Source of the DNA: CAYNRQ01 sp964399875
GTDB lineage: Archaea; Aenigmatarchaeota; Aenigmatarchaeia; QMZP01
Length of the DNA: 25,570 nucleotides
Direction of reading: 5' to 3'
Assembly: GCA_964399875.1 (NCBI GenBank)
Contig: CAYNRQ010000008.1
Span: forward strand, 1 to 25,570
The notes beneath the pieces were generated by a model. That model did not search any database. It was not told the origin of the DNA and was given only the letters and a program-made list of their open reading frames with translations. Shown piece after piece: positions 1-5,691 of the stretch. Numbering within the stretch: position 1 is the stretch's first letter; the number at the start of each line of letters is the position of its first letter. The position numbers and the translations under genes are program-made.

Positions 1-32
1 AATTCCCTGCATTCTATGTTATATTTGTTCAT
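1..32 (-). CDS. Possible 5' end of a gene leaving the window
   Basis: On the minus strand an ATG at 32-30 opens a frame that runs out of the window at base 1 (about 10 residues, beginning MNKYNIECRE). An AGGAAG lies a few bases upstream and could be a ribosome-binding site. The same frame is open further upstream to a TTG at 56, which would add MEQLLKEV and gives a natural-looking amphipathic N-terminus. The piece is too short to assign a family. If real, the hairpins at 44-185 would lie in its 5' leader or overlap its start. Confidence 0.3.
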   Translation of the reverse strand, partial: MNKYNIECRE

Positions 33-43
33 TACTTCCTTGA

Positions 44-185
44 GCAGTTGTTCCAATCCAGCAACTGCCGACGCTGGAGCTATGGCTGACTAAGTTGGCC
101 ATACGCTTCACCTACTGATATTTTATTATTTGATAATTGGTGAAGCTGGAACTTGAGTGGAGACCACCAGTGAACACAGTGGTGG
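44..185. ncRNA. Four tandem hairpins; candidate structured RNA or leader
   Basis: Four inverted repeats follow one another. GCAGTTG (44-50) pairs with CAACTGC (62-68). TATGGC (81-86) pairs with GCCATA (98-103), and its interior can extend the stem with G-T wobbles. GCTTCACC (105-112) pairs with GGTGAAGC (139-146). CCACCA (164-169) pairs with TGGTGG (180-185). The stretch is visibly richer in G+C than the TATA-like sequence beside it, as expected of a structured RNA in an AT-rich genome. A plus promoter could be TTATATTT at 19-26, and the element near 188-200 could serve the minus strand. No tRNA, RNase P, SRP or snoRNA signature was recognised, so family and strand are unknown. Confidence 0.4.
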
Positions 186-187
186 AA

Positions 188-200
188 TTAAAAATTTAAA
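188..200 (+). promoter_or_regulatory. TATA-like element for the gene at 222
   Basis: An A/T stretch with a TTTAAA-type core is centred about 26 bases before the ATG at 222. That is the spacing of leaderless archaeal promoters and favours ATG 222 over the in-frame ATG at 213. The core is symmetric, so it could also fire leftward through the hairpins. Confidence 0.4.
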
Positions 201-221
201 GTTTTCTGCTAAATGTATAAC

Positions 222-488
222 ATGCCGGAAAATTCTGTGAAGCCGATACCGATAACAAGGAAGCAGATTGCAGAAATAATAGATGCGGATGGGGCAGGGA
301 TTAGACTTCCAAGCGTATATATTGGGTCTGTTTGTGAAGAGAATCTCGGAAGTATAACCATAGGAGACAGGGGTGGATTAATTTTTGAGCCTTATTCATT
401 AGAGCTTTCAAAACGGTATTTAAGAAAAGGACAAACCATACAGATTTTGGATGAGGATGGTTATAAAAAACATATTCTAGTGGATTGA
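222..488 (+). CDS. Small hypothetical protein, beta-rich, paralogue of 1981-2262
   Basis: This is an 88-residue protein of unknown function. The start is taken at ATG 222 because of TATA spacing; an in-frame ATG at 213 adds three residues. It has a short N-terminal helix with a TRKQIAEII pattern, then mostly predicted beta strands with IRLPS and LRKGQTIQI segments. Order and spacing match the protein at 1981-2262 (TREQLNQYI, IRLYS, LQTGDTIGI), so the two look like distant paralogues, perhaps a small barrel or DNA-binding fold. No catalytic motif is visible. It ends one base from the convergent gene at 490-1101. Location in an accessory stretch beside a recombinase suggests a mobile or phage-like origin, but that is inference. 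Confidence 0.55.
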   Translation: MPENSVKPIPITRKQIAEIIDADGAGIRLPSVYIGSVCEENLGSITIGDRGGLIFEPYSLELSKRYLRKGQTIQILDEDGYKKHILVD

Positions 489-489
489 G

Positions 490-1101
490 TCAGAATAAGG
501 ACATCTGAACCTCAACAGGATTTGCTTCAGCCTCTCTTTCATCCAGGCCTTTCCTTAGGGCGGTTTCATACTCAGCGCAAAGGGCATCATATTTCTTCCA
601 GTCCAATGCCTTTCTTAAGGCCTTTTTCAGGCCTTCTTTGGTTGGTTTCCCAGGAACCGTGATTGTTCTGCTGAATCTATTATCATATATTCCGTGTGCT
701 TTCATGAATCTTCTGGCCAGGACTCTCTTTTCTTCCTGCGTTCCTCTGAAACTTCCTAATTCATTCTCTGCATAATAATTAACCAGCCAACCCACCACAA
801 ATCTCTTAATTGGGTAGTCCTCTCTCATGACAGTCACAAATTCAGGTGAGTATAAATCAGAATTTTCATCCTCTGTGCAGGCACATAATTTATTTAGAAA
901 TTCTCCTCTGTCCATATCCCCAGGAAGATCCAGGCTGTCTATGTGCATAGCAAGGGCCTGTCTTTTTGTATAAGCCTTTGCAGTTCCTGCCAGGTCGAGT
1001 ACACAACCTGGAAGCTCGGCCAGGGCCTCTGTGGTTAGATTATCAGGACTAAATTTGTACACCTTTAACATCCTAAGGGGTTTGAATGCTGTTTTTGCCA
1101 T
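490..1101 (-). CDS. Hypothetical protein with C-terminal QMSLF clamp-binding-like motif
   Basis: This 203-residue protein has no recognised family. It is largely helical and charged, with no membrane segment or signal peptide. A notable stretch near residues 100-125 reads IKRFVVGWLVNYYAEN, and the C-terminal third is a Lys/Glu-rich helix. The last residues are VQMSLF. This ending resembles sliding-clamp-binding tails (PIP-box QxxLxxFF-like in archaea, QL[SD]LF in bacteria), suggesting contact with PCNA and a DNA replication or repair role; that is inference from the motif only. A TATA-like element near 1122-1132 sits about 26 bases before the ATG at 1101, so it is probably transcribed separately from the recombinase upstream and leaderless. 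Confidence 0.6.
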   Translation of the reverse strand: MAKTAFKPLRMLKVYKFSPDNLTTEALAELPGCVLDLAGTAKAYTKRQALAMHIDSLDLPGDMDRGEFLNKLCACTEDENSDLYSPEFVTVMREDYPIKRFVVGWLVNYYAENELGSFRGTQEEKRVLARRFMKAHGIYDNRFSRTITVPGKPTKEGLKKALRKALDWKKYDALCAEYETALRKGLDEREAEANPVEVQMSLF

Positions 1102-1134
1102 ATCTTAATACTTCAAGGTAAGATTTTTAAACCA

Positions 1135-1713
1135 TTAAATTATTTCATTTATTATCCTCTCATAGCTTTTTTGTACAGTATCCATGCCGGGTTCCCCATA
1201 TACATCTATTGTTGTTCTTATGCTGGAATGCCCCAATATCTTTTTTACTTCTTCCATTCTCATGCCTTTTCCAAGCATCATTCTGGCCAAGGAATGCCTG
1301 AAAAGATGCGGGGTTATATCTCTTTTACCAGGATTTGGATGCCTTATACCAGCTAATCTGCCGCATTTAGCGCATATCTCATTTATCTGCTTAAGAGAAA
1401 TCGTGTTCTGCTTATTGCTTATTATAAGTTTTCCTTCTTTTCTTTCGCCAATGTAGAATTTTATATCCTGAAGCGTGTCTTGGTCTATGGGAGCGGTCCG
1501 GCTTTTGTTGCCTTTTCCGTGCCTTATGTAAATCTGTTTTTTTTCAAAATTGATATCCCGGATCTCCAGATCCCTCAGTTCCCCTCTTCTTATACCTGTT
1601 CTTGCAAGAATCTTTATTATTATCCTGTCTCTAAGGGACGGGGCACATAATATTATCTTCTTTATCTCATCCCTGTTCAAATAATAGACTGACTCTTTTG
1701 CTGCTTCGGACAT
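1135..1713 (-). CDS. Xer-like tyrosine recombinase, catalytic domain only
   Basis: This is a tyrosine-type site-specific recombinase that cuts and rejoins DNA through a covalent phosphotyrosine. With the start at ATG 1713 (192 residues), the catalytic set is complete: Arg42 (TGIRRGEL), Lys67 (HGKGNKSR), His136 and Arg139 (PHLFRHSLA), His162 (LGHSS) and Tyr172 (DVYGEP). The usual N-terminal core-binding domain is absent, so the protein is shorter than typical XerA/XerC/D enzymes. A longer frame reaches ATG 1803, but a TATA-like element at 1734-1745 is about 27 bases before ATG 1713, and 1714-1811 carries a motif cluster that looks regulatory; hence the shorter start. Its job could be element integration, resolution or inversion. 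No partner attachment site was identified with confidence. Confidence 0.85.
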   Translation of the reverse strand: MSEAAKESVYYLNRDEIKKIILCAPSLRDRIIIKILARTGIRRGELRDLEIRDINFEKKQIYIRHGKGNKSRTAPIDQDTLQDIKFYIGERKEGKLIISNKQNTISLKQINEICAKCGRLAGIRHPNPGKRDITPHLFRHSLARMMLGKGMRMEEVKKILGHSSIRTTIDVYGEPGMDTVQKSYERIINEII

Positions 1714-1725
1714 ATGAATATTTAG

Positions 1726-1811
1726 GTAACAATTATTTATAAAAGTTACATTTTCGTTACTTTTACTTTCAAGTTGTAACGTTTTACGTAACAGAATATC
1801 CATTTCGTTAC
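1726..1811. promoter_or_regulatory. Cluster of six GTTAC/GTAAC motifs over the recombinase promoter
   Basis: GTTAC occurs at 1745-1749, 1756-1760 and 1807-1811; its complement GTAAC occurs at 1726-1730, 1776-1780 and 1788-1792. The middle four are arranged symmetrically: two direct copies 11 bases apart, then two inverted copies 12 bases apart, with CGTTAC (1755-1760) facing GTAACG (1776-1781) across 15 bases. The probable TATA element (1734-1745) lies inside the cluster, so binding there should control the recombinase. It could instead be a recombinase core and arm-site array. Confidence 0.5.
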
Positions 1812-1980
1812 TTTTTAGGTTTCCTATAGGAACAGGGGTTTTGGGGTTATTGTGCTCCCGGAGGCTAGGGTATGGAGAAGAAATAGTGGATGTTTTGCTT
1901 ATAAACTAAGCCTTTTGTGATATCTGAAGAAGACGTCCTGGACATGGTAAGATATATAATGTCCGGATTCGGCTGGATAC

Positions 1981-2262
1981 TCACAAGAGGAGTTTTTTGA
2001 CAACAACACCTGTTCTGCCAGGAACCTCTATTCCTATGGTATCTCCTGTCTGGAGGGTGTGATGAGATTCTCTAGGGCATTGCCACCAGATATTCACAAA
2101 AAATCTTCCTGTTTGTTCATCACCAATTCTATAGAGAAAGAAATCACCTTTCATTTCCCCTGTCTGTTTAGAGTAGAGCCTGATCCTGGGGCGGGACCAT
2201 TCTTTTATGTACTGGTTAAGCTGTTCCCTTGTCATAAAATTATTCATGTCCACTGTTCCCAT
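1981..2262 (-). CDS. Small hypothetical protein, beta-rich, paralogue of 222-488
   Basis: This is a 93-residue protein of unknown function. The first 20 residues hold a short helix (TREQLNQYIKEW); the remainder is predicted beta, with IRLYS, FFVNIWWQC and LQTGDTIGIEV segments and a C-terminal strand VVVKKLLL. Pattern and spacing match the protein at 222-488. Other Met residues lie at positions 6 and 10, but an ATTTATTT element at 2283-2290 sits about 25 bases before the first ATG, consistent with a leaderless transcript from 2262. A GTCCG site directly upstream of that TATA suggests control by the neighbouring winged-helix regulator. There is no signal peptide or membrane segment. Confidence 0.5.
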   Translation of the reverse strand: MGTVDMNNFMTREQLNQYIKEWSRPRIRLYSKQTGEMKGDFFLYRIGDEQTGRFFVNIWWQCPRESHHTLQTGDTIGIEVPGRTGVVVKKLLL

Positions 2263-2282
2263 ATATTAATCTTGACCGAAAG

Positions 2283-2305
2283 AAATAAATGTCCGATTAT
2301 GCGAT
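2283..2305 (-). promoter_or_regulatory. TATA-like element plus GTCCG site before the gene at 2262
   Basis: Reading leftward, an imperfect TCCG-N6-CGAT element (2292-2305) abuts an ATTTATTT TATA-like element (2283-2290), about 25 bases before the ATG at 2262. The same GTCCG half-site occurs in the leader of the winged-helix gene at 2457-2783 and at 1961 and 2386, so it is a plausible operator. Confidence 0.4.
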
Positions 2306-2456
2306 TTAACCTGTTTATGCTAAGCTTAAATAACAGAGACCGATTGGTTATGTTGAAAATGCCTGAAAGAGCATGAAAGATTAATGTCCGGATTTGCGAA
2401 ATTTTTAAGAGATGCCTCAGTATTTATCCGCATATCCTGATTATGCGCAGATTGAC

Positions 2457-2783
2457 CTATTTCTTGGTTTTTTTCTTTTTTTCATTCTTTTTCATGGCAG
2501 TCTCTATGTTCAGAAGCTTTTTTACTATGGATTCCATGTTCTGGGCTATTTCCTGGCCATCACTTGTCAGCATGACCTTTTTTATCCGGCCTTTTTTTTC
2601 GAATTTTACTATGCCCATGTCTTTAAAGAAATTAAGTATTTTAATGGTGTGGGAGTAGGTGCAGTCTGCATCTTTAGAAAGCAATGTTGCGTATACTGAA
2701 CCTTTGGATGTTCTCAGACCCATTAGTATCTTTGTGGGCTTCTCCCTTAGGAACATATCCATTGCAATCTGTCTTTGCGTCAT
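2457..2783 (-). CDS. Winged-helix transcriptional regulator
   Basis: This 108-residue protein is a likely DNA-binding regulator of the MarR/ArsR-like winged-helix type. Residues about 10-85 form the domain: helices at the start, a recognition helix around CTYSHTIKILNFFKDMG, and a wing (IVKFEKKGRIKKVMLTSDG) followed by a dimerisation-like helix. The C-terminus ends in a Lys-rich tail (KKNEKKKKTKK). The start is ATG 2783 because GGAGG (2792-2796 on the other strand) lies 8 bases upstream; an in-frame GTG at 2798 overlaps that site and is less likely. A probable TATA near 2856-2866 gives a leader of about 50 bases containing palindromic GTCCG/CGGAC half-sites, so autoregulation is likely. No effector-binding domain is seen. 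Confidence 0.75.
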   Translation of the reverse strand: MTQRQIAMDMFLREKPTKILMGLRTSKGSVYATLLSKDADCTYSHTIKILNFFKDMGIVKFEKKGRIKKVMLTSDGQEIAQNMESIVKKLLNIETAMKKNEKKKKTKK

Positions 2784-2816
2784 CTGTAGTGCCTCCACTT
2801 TGAAACCAGCATCATG

Positions 2817-2841
2817 CGGACTTCATGTCCGTTTTTACGGA
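2817..2841. promoter_or_regulatory. Triple CGGAC/GTCCG half-site operator
   Basis: CGGAC (2817-2821) faces GTCCG (2827-2831) across 5 bases, and the TCCG of the second copy also faces CGGA (2838-2841) across 6 bases. The three half-sites lie between the presumed TATA (2856-2866) and the ribosome-binding site of the winged-helix regulator, where a bound protein would block transcription. Confidence 0.45.
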
Positions 2842-3291
2842 TTTTGTTATCCACACTTTATTTTTTATGCTTAATTTATGCATTAATGATTAATAAATGT
2901 TATCTATTAGTAATATTGTTTAGTATTCTTTATAATATATATATTTTAAAAGATATTTATTTATAGTTATTTTATATTAGTTTTAATGTATTATACTTAT
3001 TTTAATATATTTAATACGAAATATTATTAGTAAAAGATATAATATAAAATATATATTTGATAAGTTCTCATTTACTCTAAAAGTGAGAGTTAGGATAGAT
3101 TATATAATGACCAATTACAGTTAAAGTGAGAATATGGGAAAAGCAAATAAATGAAATGAAACTGCAAAACAGCTCTGTGCGAATGCATCCAAAGTGAGTA
3201 TATGGAGTATTCATAAACAGTATGGAGATATAGGAAAGCGCACAGTATATGGCTGCCAGTCTGGATGGTTTATTGGCATAGTATAAATATT
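2842..3291. other. Long AT-rich spacer with AAAGTGAG direct repeats
   Basis: No convincing gene lies here. Bases about 2865-3060 are almost entirely A/T. To the right, AAAGTGAG occurs three times on the plus strand (3080-3087, 3123-3130, 3191-3198), with a near copy in reverse at 3068-3074 (CTCATTT). The first and reverse copies form an imperfect inverted repeat. Looser AGTATATGG or AGTATGGAG repeats lie at about 3197-3250. An AT-rich tract next to short direct repeats resembles a replication-origin unwinding region or a multi-site promoter, but no orc1/cdc6 gene is near, so the role is open. Confidence 0.35.
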
Positions 3292-3320
3292 TGTTTAAAC
3301 ATTTATTTGATTTATTTATA
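3292..3320 (+). promoter_or_regulatory. TGTTTAAACA palindrome and TATA element before the pseudo-KaiC gene
   Basis: The perfect 10-base palindrome TGTTTAAACA (3292-3301) is followed about 9 bases later by a TATA-like TTTATTTATA (3311-3320), itself about 28 bases before the ATG at 3345. The same palindrome is found upstream of the genes at 4658 and 14181 in a similar arrangement. Confidence 0.5.
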
Positions 3321-3344
3321 TATTCTTTTAACCAATTATAAGTA

Positions 3345-3884
3345 ATGGCAAATGCAAGGAACAACATAAAAAAGGAGATTAAGGGGCATGATATTTTAGT
3401 GTTTTTAATCTCTGAAAAAAACTATTCAGAAAGCCTTAAAGACATTGTTGATGTTTCAACAAAAAATTTTAAAAAAACATGTTATGTTTCCCTTAATAAA
3501 CCATATGACACGCTAATCCCCATGTTTCAGAAAGCTGGCATAAAAACCAGAAACTTTATTTTTATTGATTGTGTAAAGGTTGGTATTAAGGGATTTTCTG
3601 ATGTCAAGGTTGTTTTTGTTTCTTCACCAAAGGCCCTTACTGAGATGGATATTGCAATAAAGAAGGCTCTGGATAAAGAAAAGTTTGATGGTCTTGTTTT
3701 TGATTCATTATCCACACTTTTGGTTTATGAGGAACCATCGACTTTAATAAAATTTTCACATTCAGTCATATCCAAATTAAGATCTGCCGGAGTGAAGGGT
3801 ATTTTTTTGGCATTGAAGGATGATGTAAAAAGCGAGCTTATGAAGGATCTAAGCATGTTTGTTGATAAAGTCGTGGAGGTGTAG
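3345..3884 (+). CDS. KaiC/RecA-fold pseudo-ATPase without Walker A
   Basis: This 179-residue protein has the layout of a single KaiC-like domain but lacks the nucleotide-binding loop: where GxxGxGKT is expected after the first strand (DILVFLI) there is SEKNYSES. A Walker-B-like strand remains (GLVFDSLSTLL, Asp120), as does the final strand (GIFLAL). The catalytic Glu pair of KaiC is replaced by a Lys-Pro-Tyr motif (residues 52-54, CYVSLNKPY), shared exactly with the paralogue at 13509-14069. It is therefore probably a non-hydrolysing signalling or scaffold partner of the P-loop KaiC proteins here; that is inference. It begins a plus-strand signalling run and has its own leaderless promoter. 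Confidence 0.7.
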   Translation: MANARNNIKKEIKGHDILVFLISEKNYSESLKDIVDVSTKNFKKTCYVSLNKPYDTLIPMFQKAGIKTRNFIFIDCVKVGIKGFSDVKVVFVSSPKALTEMDIAIKKALDKEKFDGLVFDSLSTLLVYEEPSTLIKFSHSVISKLRSAGVKGIFLALKDDVKSELMKDLSMFVDKVVEV

Positions 3885-3887
3885 TGG

Positions 3888-4022
3888 ATGCCAGAAAGAA
3901 AGCAAGAAGTTGAGGAGAAACACAACACACTGCTCAATTCAATAACAGACAGTGTTTATATTCTGGACAGGGAATGGAGGCATGTCCTGGTGAATGATGC
4001 GCGGGAGGTAGTTGTATGTTAA
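3888..4022 (+). pseudogene. Truncated PAS-domain remnant (44 residues)
   Basis: A short frame starts at ATG 3888, three bases after the previous stop, and has GGAGG about 10 bases upstream. It encodes a helix (MPERKQEVEEKHNTLLNSI) and then the first strands of a typical PAS domain (TDSVYILDREWRHVLVNDA), ending at Cys44 and a stop at 4020-4022. A PAS domain needs about 100 residues, so only its N-terminal third is present and it cannot fold normally. It overlaps the next start (ATG at 4016-4018), whose ribosome-binding site GGGAGG lies in this frame, so it may survive as a translational leader. It is probably the stump of a deleted PAS sensor kinase. Confidence 0.7.
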
Positions 4023-4576
4023 ACACAATAATGATGTGGATCGGGGTATCTGTTTTCATTATATCATTCGTTAAATACAGGATGATAATAAAATCCCTGG
4101 AGCCAGGGAAAATAAGGAATGTGTGGATAATCTGTTTTGTAATGACAGTCTTTTTCCTTATGGGTTATTTGGGTCAGATACTGTTGGATTTCTGGGAAAT
4201 AAGTGTTGTGAATGATAAGTTTCTTATAGCATCGGTTTACTTGTTTGGATCCTTATATGTTATGTTTGTGGTATCGATAACGCTGTATACAATTAGAAAA
4301 ATCCAGAGCAAGAGGGTAGCAGGTCTGGGAATAAGGGACAAATTAATGAAAAAAAGGATTGCTAAAATGGAGGGACTTGAAAAAAAGAGTCACGACCTAG
4401 AAGCCGAGCTCAGGAAAAGGACAGTGGATCTAGAAAAATCGAAGAGTATGCTGGAGAACAGGGTCAAGGAGCTTGAGAGATTTAGCAAGATGAGTGTGGG
4501 AAGGGAGCTCAGGATGATGGATCTCAAGAAAAGGATAAAGGAGCTTGAAGCGCAACTAAAGAAGAAGTCTAAATAG
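4016..4576 (+). CDS. Membrane protein with cytoplasmic coiled coil, sensor-like without output domain
   Basis: This 186-residue protein has three hydrophobic segments (about residues 5-19, 36-57 and 68-95), followed by a long charged coiled coil to the C-terminus. The tail segment ELERFSKMSVGRELRM plus the KKRIKELE helix is of the kind that links sensor domains to PAS or HisKA domains in archaeal sensor kinases. Here it ends without any catalytic domain. The start at ATG 4016 is supported by GGGAGG (4002-4007) and overlaps the PAS remnant's stop, so translation is probably coupled. It may act as a membrane adaptor for the kinase at 5692 or be the N-terminal half of a broken kinase. No ligand-binding motif is seen. 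Confidence 0.65.
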   Translation: MLNTIMMWIGVSVFIISFVKYRMIIKSLEPGKIRNVWIICFVMTVFFLMGYLGQILLDFWEISVVNDKFLIASVYLFGSLYVMFVVSITLYTIRKIQSKRVAGLGIRDKLMKKRIAKMEGLEKKSHDLEAELRKRTVDLEKSKSMLENRVKELERFSKMSVGRELRMMDLKKRIKELEAQLKKKSK

Positions 4577-4594
4577 ATATACAAATACAATAAA

Positions 4595-4619
4595 TGTTTA
4601 AACAAAATGTATGTTTATT
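4595..4619 (+). promoter_or_regulatory. TGTTTAAACA palindrome and TATA element before the sensor lipoprotein
   Basis: TGTTTAAACA (4595-4604) is followed about 8 bases later by GTTTATTA (4612-4619). Transcription would start near 4643 and the ATG at 4658 is preceded by GGTGAG. Alternatively the TTTAAA core itself serves as TATA, placing the start near 4625. Confidence 0.45.
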
Positions 4620-4657
4620 AACCTGTGCAAACATATAAGTATATAAGCGTGGTGAGA

Positions 4658-5689
4658 ATGGAATTATCCACAGGCCAAGTGAAGATTGTTTTTCTTTTTG
4701 GAGTAATTTTAGTTGTCCTTATCAGTGGGTGTACTGCACAACCGGCTGGAACTGGTGAGGGGAATGGGAACGGAACTGCAGAGCCCCTCGATTATGAAGG
4801 GAAGAAGATTCTGTACATTGACTCTTATCATGAGGGGTATGAATGGAGTGATGGTATAACCAGGGGGGTTCAGGAGACTCTTAAGGATACTGGTGTTGAG
4901 CTGAAGATTCATAGAATGGATACGAAGAGGAACCCATCGGATGAATTCAAGGAGCAGGCGGCTTTGGATGCAAAGGTTGTGATCGAGGAGTTCGATCCTG
5001 ATGTTGTTATTGCCTCTGATGACAATGCCATGAAGTACTTGATTATGCCTTATTACAGGGATGCTGACCTGCCTGTTGTTTTCTGCGGATTAAACTGGGA
5101 TGCCTCGCTTTATGACCTTCCATATAATAATACTGCTGGTATGGTTGAGGTTGCTCTGATACCGGAACTCATAGAGCATTTAAAGATTTTTTCTGATGGA
5201 GAAAGATTAGGATATCTCTCAGCCGACATTTTAACTGAGAGGAAGAATTTGGAATACTATGACAAGCTGTTTGGTATTAATTTCACAAAGGTGTATTTGG
5301 TTACAACCATGGAAGAGTGGAAAGATGCATTCTTGAATCTGCAGGATGAGGTTGATATGGTGATATTTGAGAATAATGCAGGAATAACAGACTGGGATAG
5401 TGATGAGGCAGAAGCATTTGCTTTGAATAACACAGGTATTCCATTTGGTACGACTAATCCTTGGGTTATGCAGAGCTCACTAATTGGTCTGACAAAGGTA
5501 CCTGAAGAGCAGGGGGAATGGTCTGCTCAGACCGCTCTCCGGATACTTGAGGGTGAGAAGCCATCGGACATACCCATTGTCACGAATGAGAAGGGAAAGC
5601 TGATGCTGAACCTTAAGATTGCCGAGAAACTGGGTGTTGTTTTCACACCTTTGATGCTGAGAAATGCTGATAGCATTATTGGAGGGTAA
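4658..5689 (+). CDS. Periplasmic-binding-like sensor lipoprotein (ABC_sub_bind family)
   Basis: The protein is exported and lipid-anchored: residues 1-25 form a signal peptide ending in a lipobox (VLISGC, Cys25), followed by a Gly/Thr/Asn-rich linker. The remainder resembles the ABC_sub_bind group of type-1 binding proteins: first strand KILYIDSYHEGYEWSDGI, then DPDVVIASDDNAMKYL, DLPVVFCGLNWD, LGYLSAD and MVIFENNAG. No transporter permease or ATPase follows. The histidine kinase starts 2 bases after the stop, so this is most likely its ligand-sensing partner rather than an uptake protein. An upstream in-frame GTG at 4625 would add 11 residues, but the ATG at 4658 has a ribosome-binding site and gives a standard signal peptide. 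The ligand is unknown. Confidence 0.8.
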   Translation: MELSTGQVKIVFLFGVILVVLISGCTAQPAGTGEGNGNGTAEPLDYEGKKILYIDSYHEGYEWSDGITRGVQETLKDTGVELKIHRMDTKRNPSDEFKEQAALDAKVVIEEFDPDVVIASDDNAMKYLIMPYYRDADLPVVFCGLNWDASLYDLPYNNTAGMVEVALIPELIEHLKIFSDGERLGYLSADILTERKNLEYYDKLFGINFTKVYLVTTMEEWKDAFLNLQDEVDMVIFENNAGITDWDSDEAEAFALNNTGIPFGTTNPWVMQSSLIGLTKVPEEQGEWSAQTALRILEGEKPSDIPIVTNEKGKLMLNLKIAEKLGVVFTPLMLRNADSIIGG

Positions 5690-5691
5690 TA

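Noticed and set aside
44..185. tRNA, C/D-box or H/ACA RNA in the hairpin block
   Set aside because: No T-arm GTTCGAAT-like sequence, and no convincing C/D or ACA box arrangement was found; kept only as an unknown structured element.
1755..1781. CGTTAC-N15-GTAACG as a dif-type Xer site
   Set aside because: Arms match for only 6 bases, and flanks do not extend the symmetry to 11-base Xer arms; treated as part of the regulatory cluster instead.
1714..1803. 30-residue N-terminal extension of the recombinase to ATG 1803
   Set aside because: The stretch holds the GTTAC array and a TATA-like element at the right distance from ATG 1713, and the extension matches no core-binding domain.
1917..2001. 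27-residue plus-strand frame beginning at GTG 1917 (VISEEDVLDMVRYIM)
   Set aside because: It reads like protein but is very short, has no ribosome-binding site or well-placed TATA, and overlaps the end of the 1981-2262 gene; it could be a gene remnant but is not supportable.
2326..2433. 35-residue minus-strand frame between the two small accessory genes
   Set aside because: No ribosome-binding site, no clear TATA spacing and no family pattern; likely chance.
3068..3198. AAAGTGAG repeats as a CRISPR array
   Set aside because: Repeats are 8 bases with uneven spacing (43 and 68 bases) and one reversed copy; CRISPR repeats are longer and regularly spaced, and no cas genes are present.
3077..3367. 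96-residue minus-strand frame in the long spacer
   Set aside because: It overlaps the promoter and start of the pseudo-KaiC gene, is Tyr/Ile/Cys-rich as expected for translated A/T sequence, and has no family pattern.
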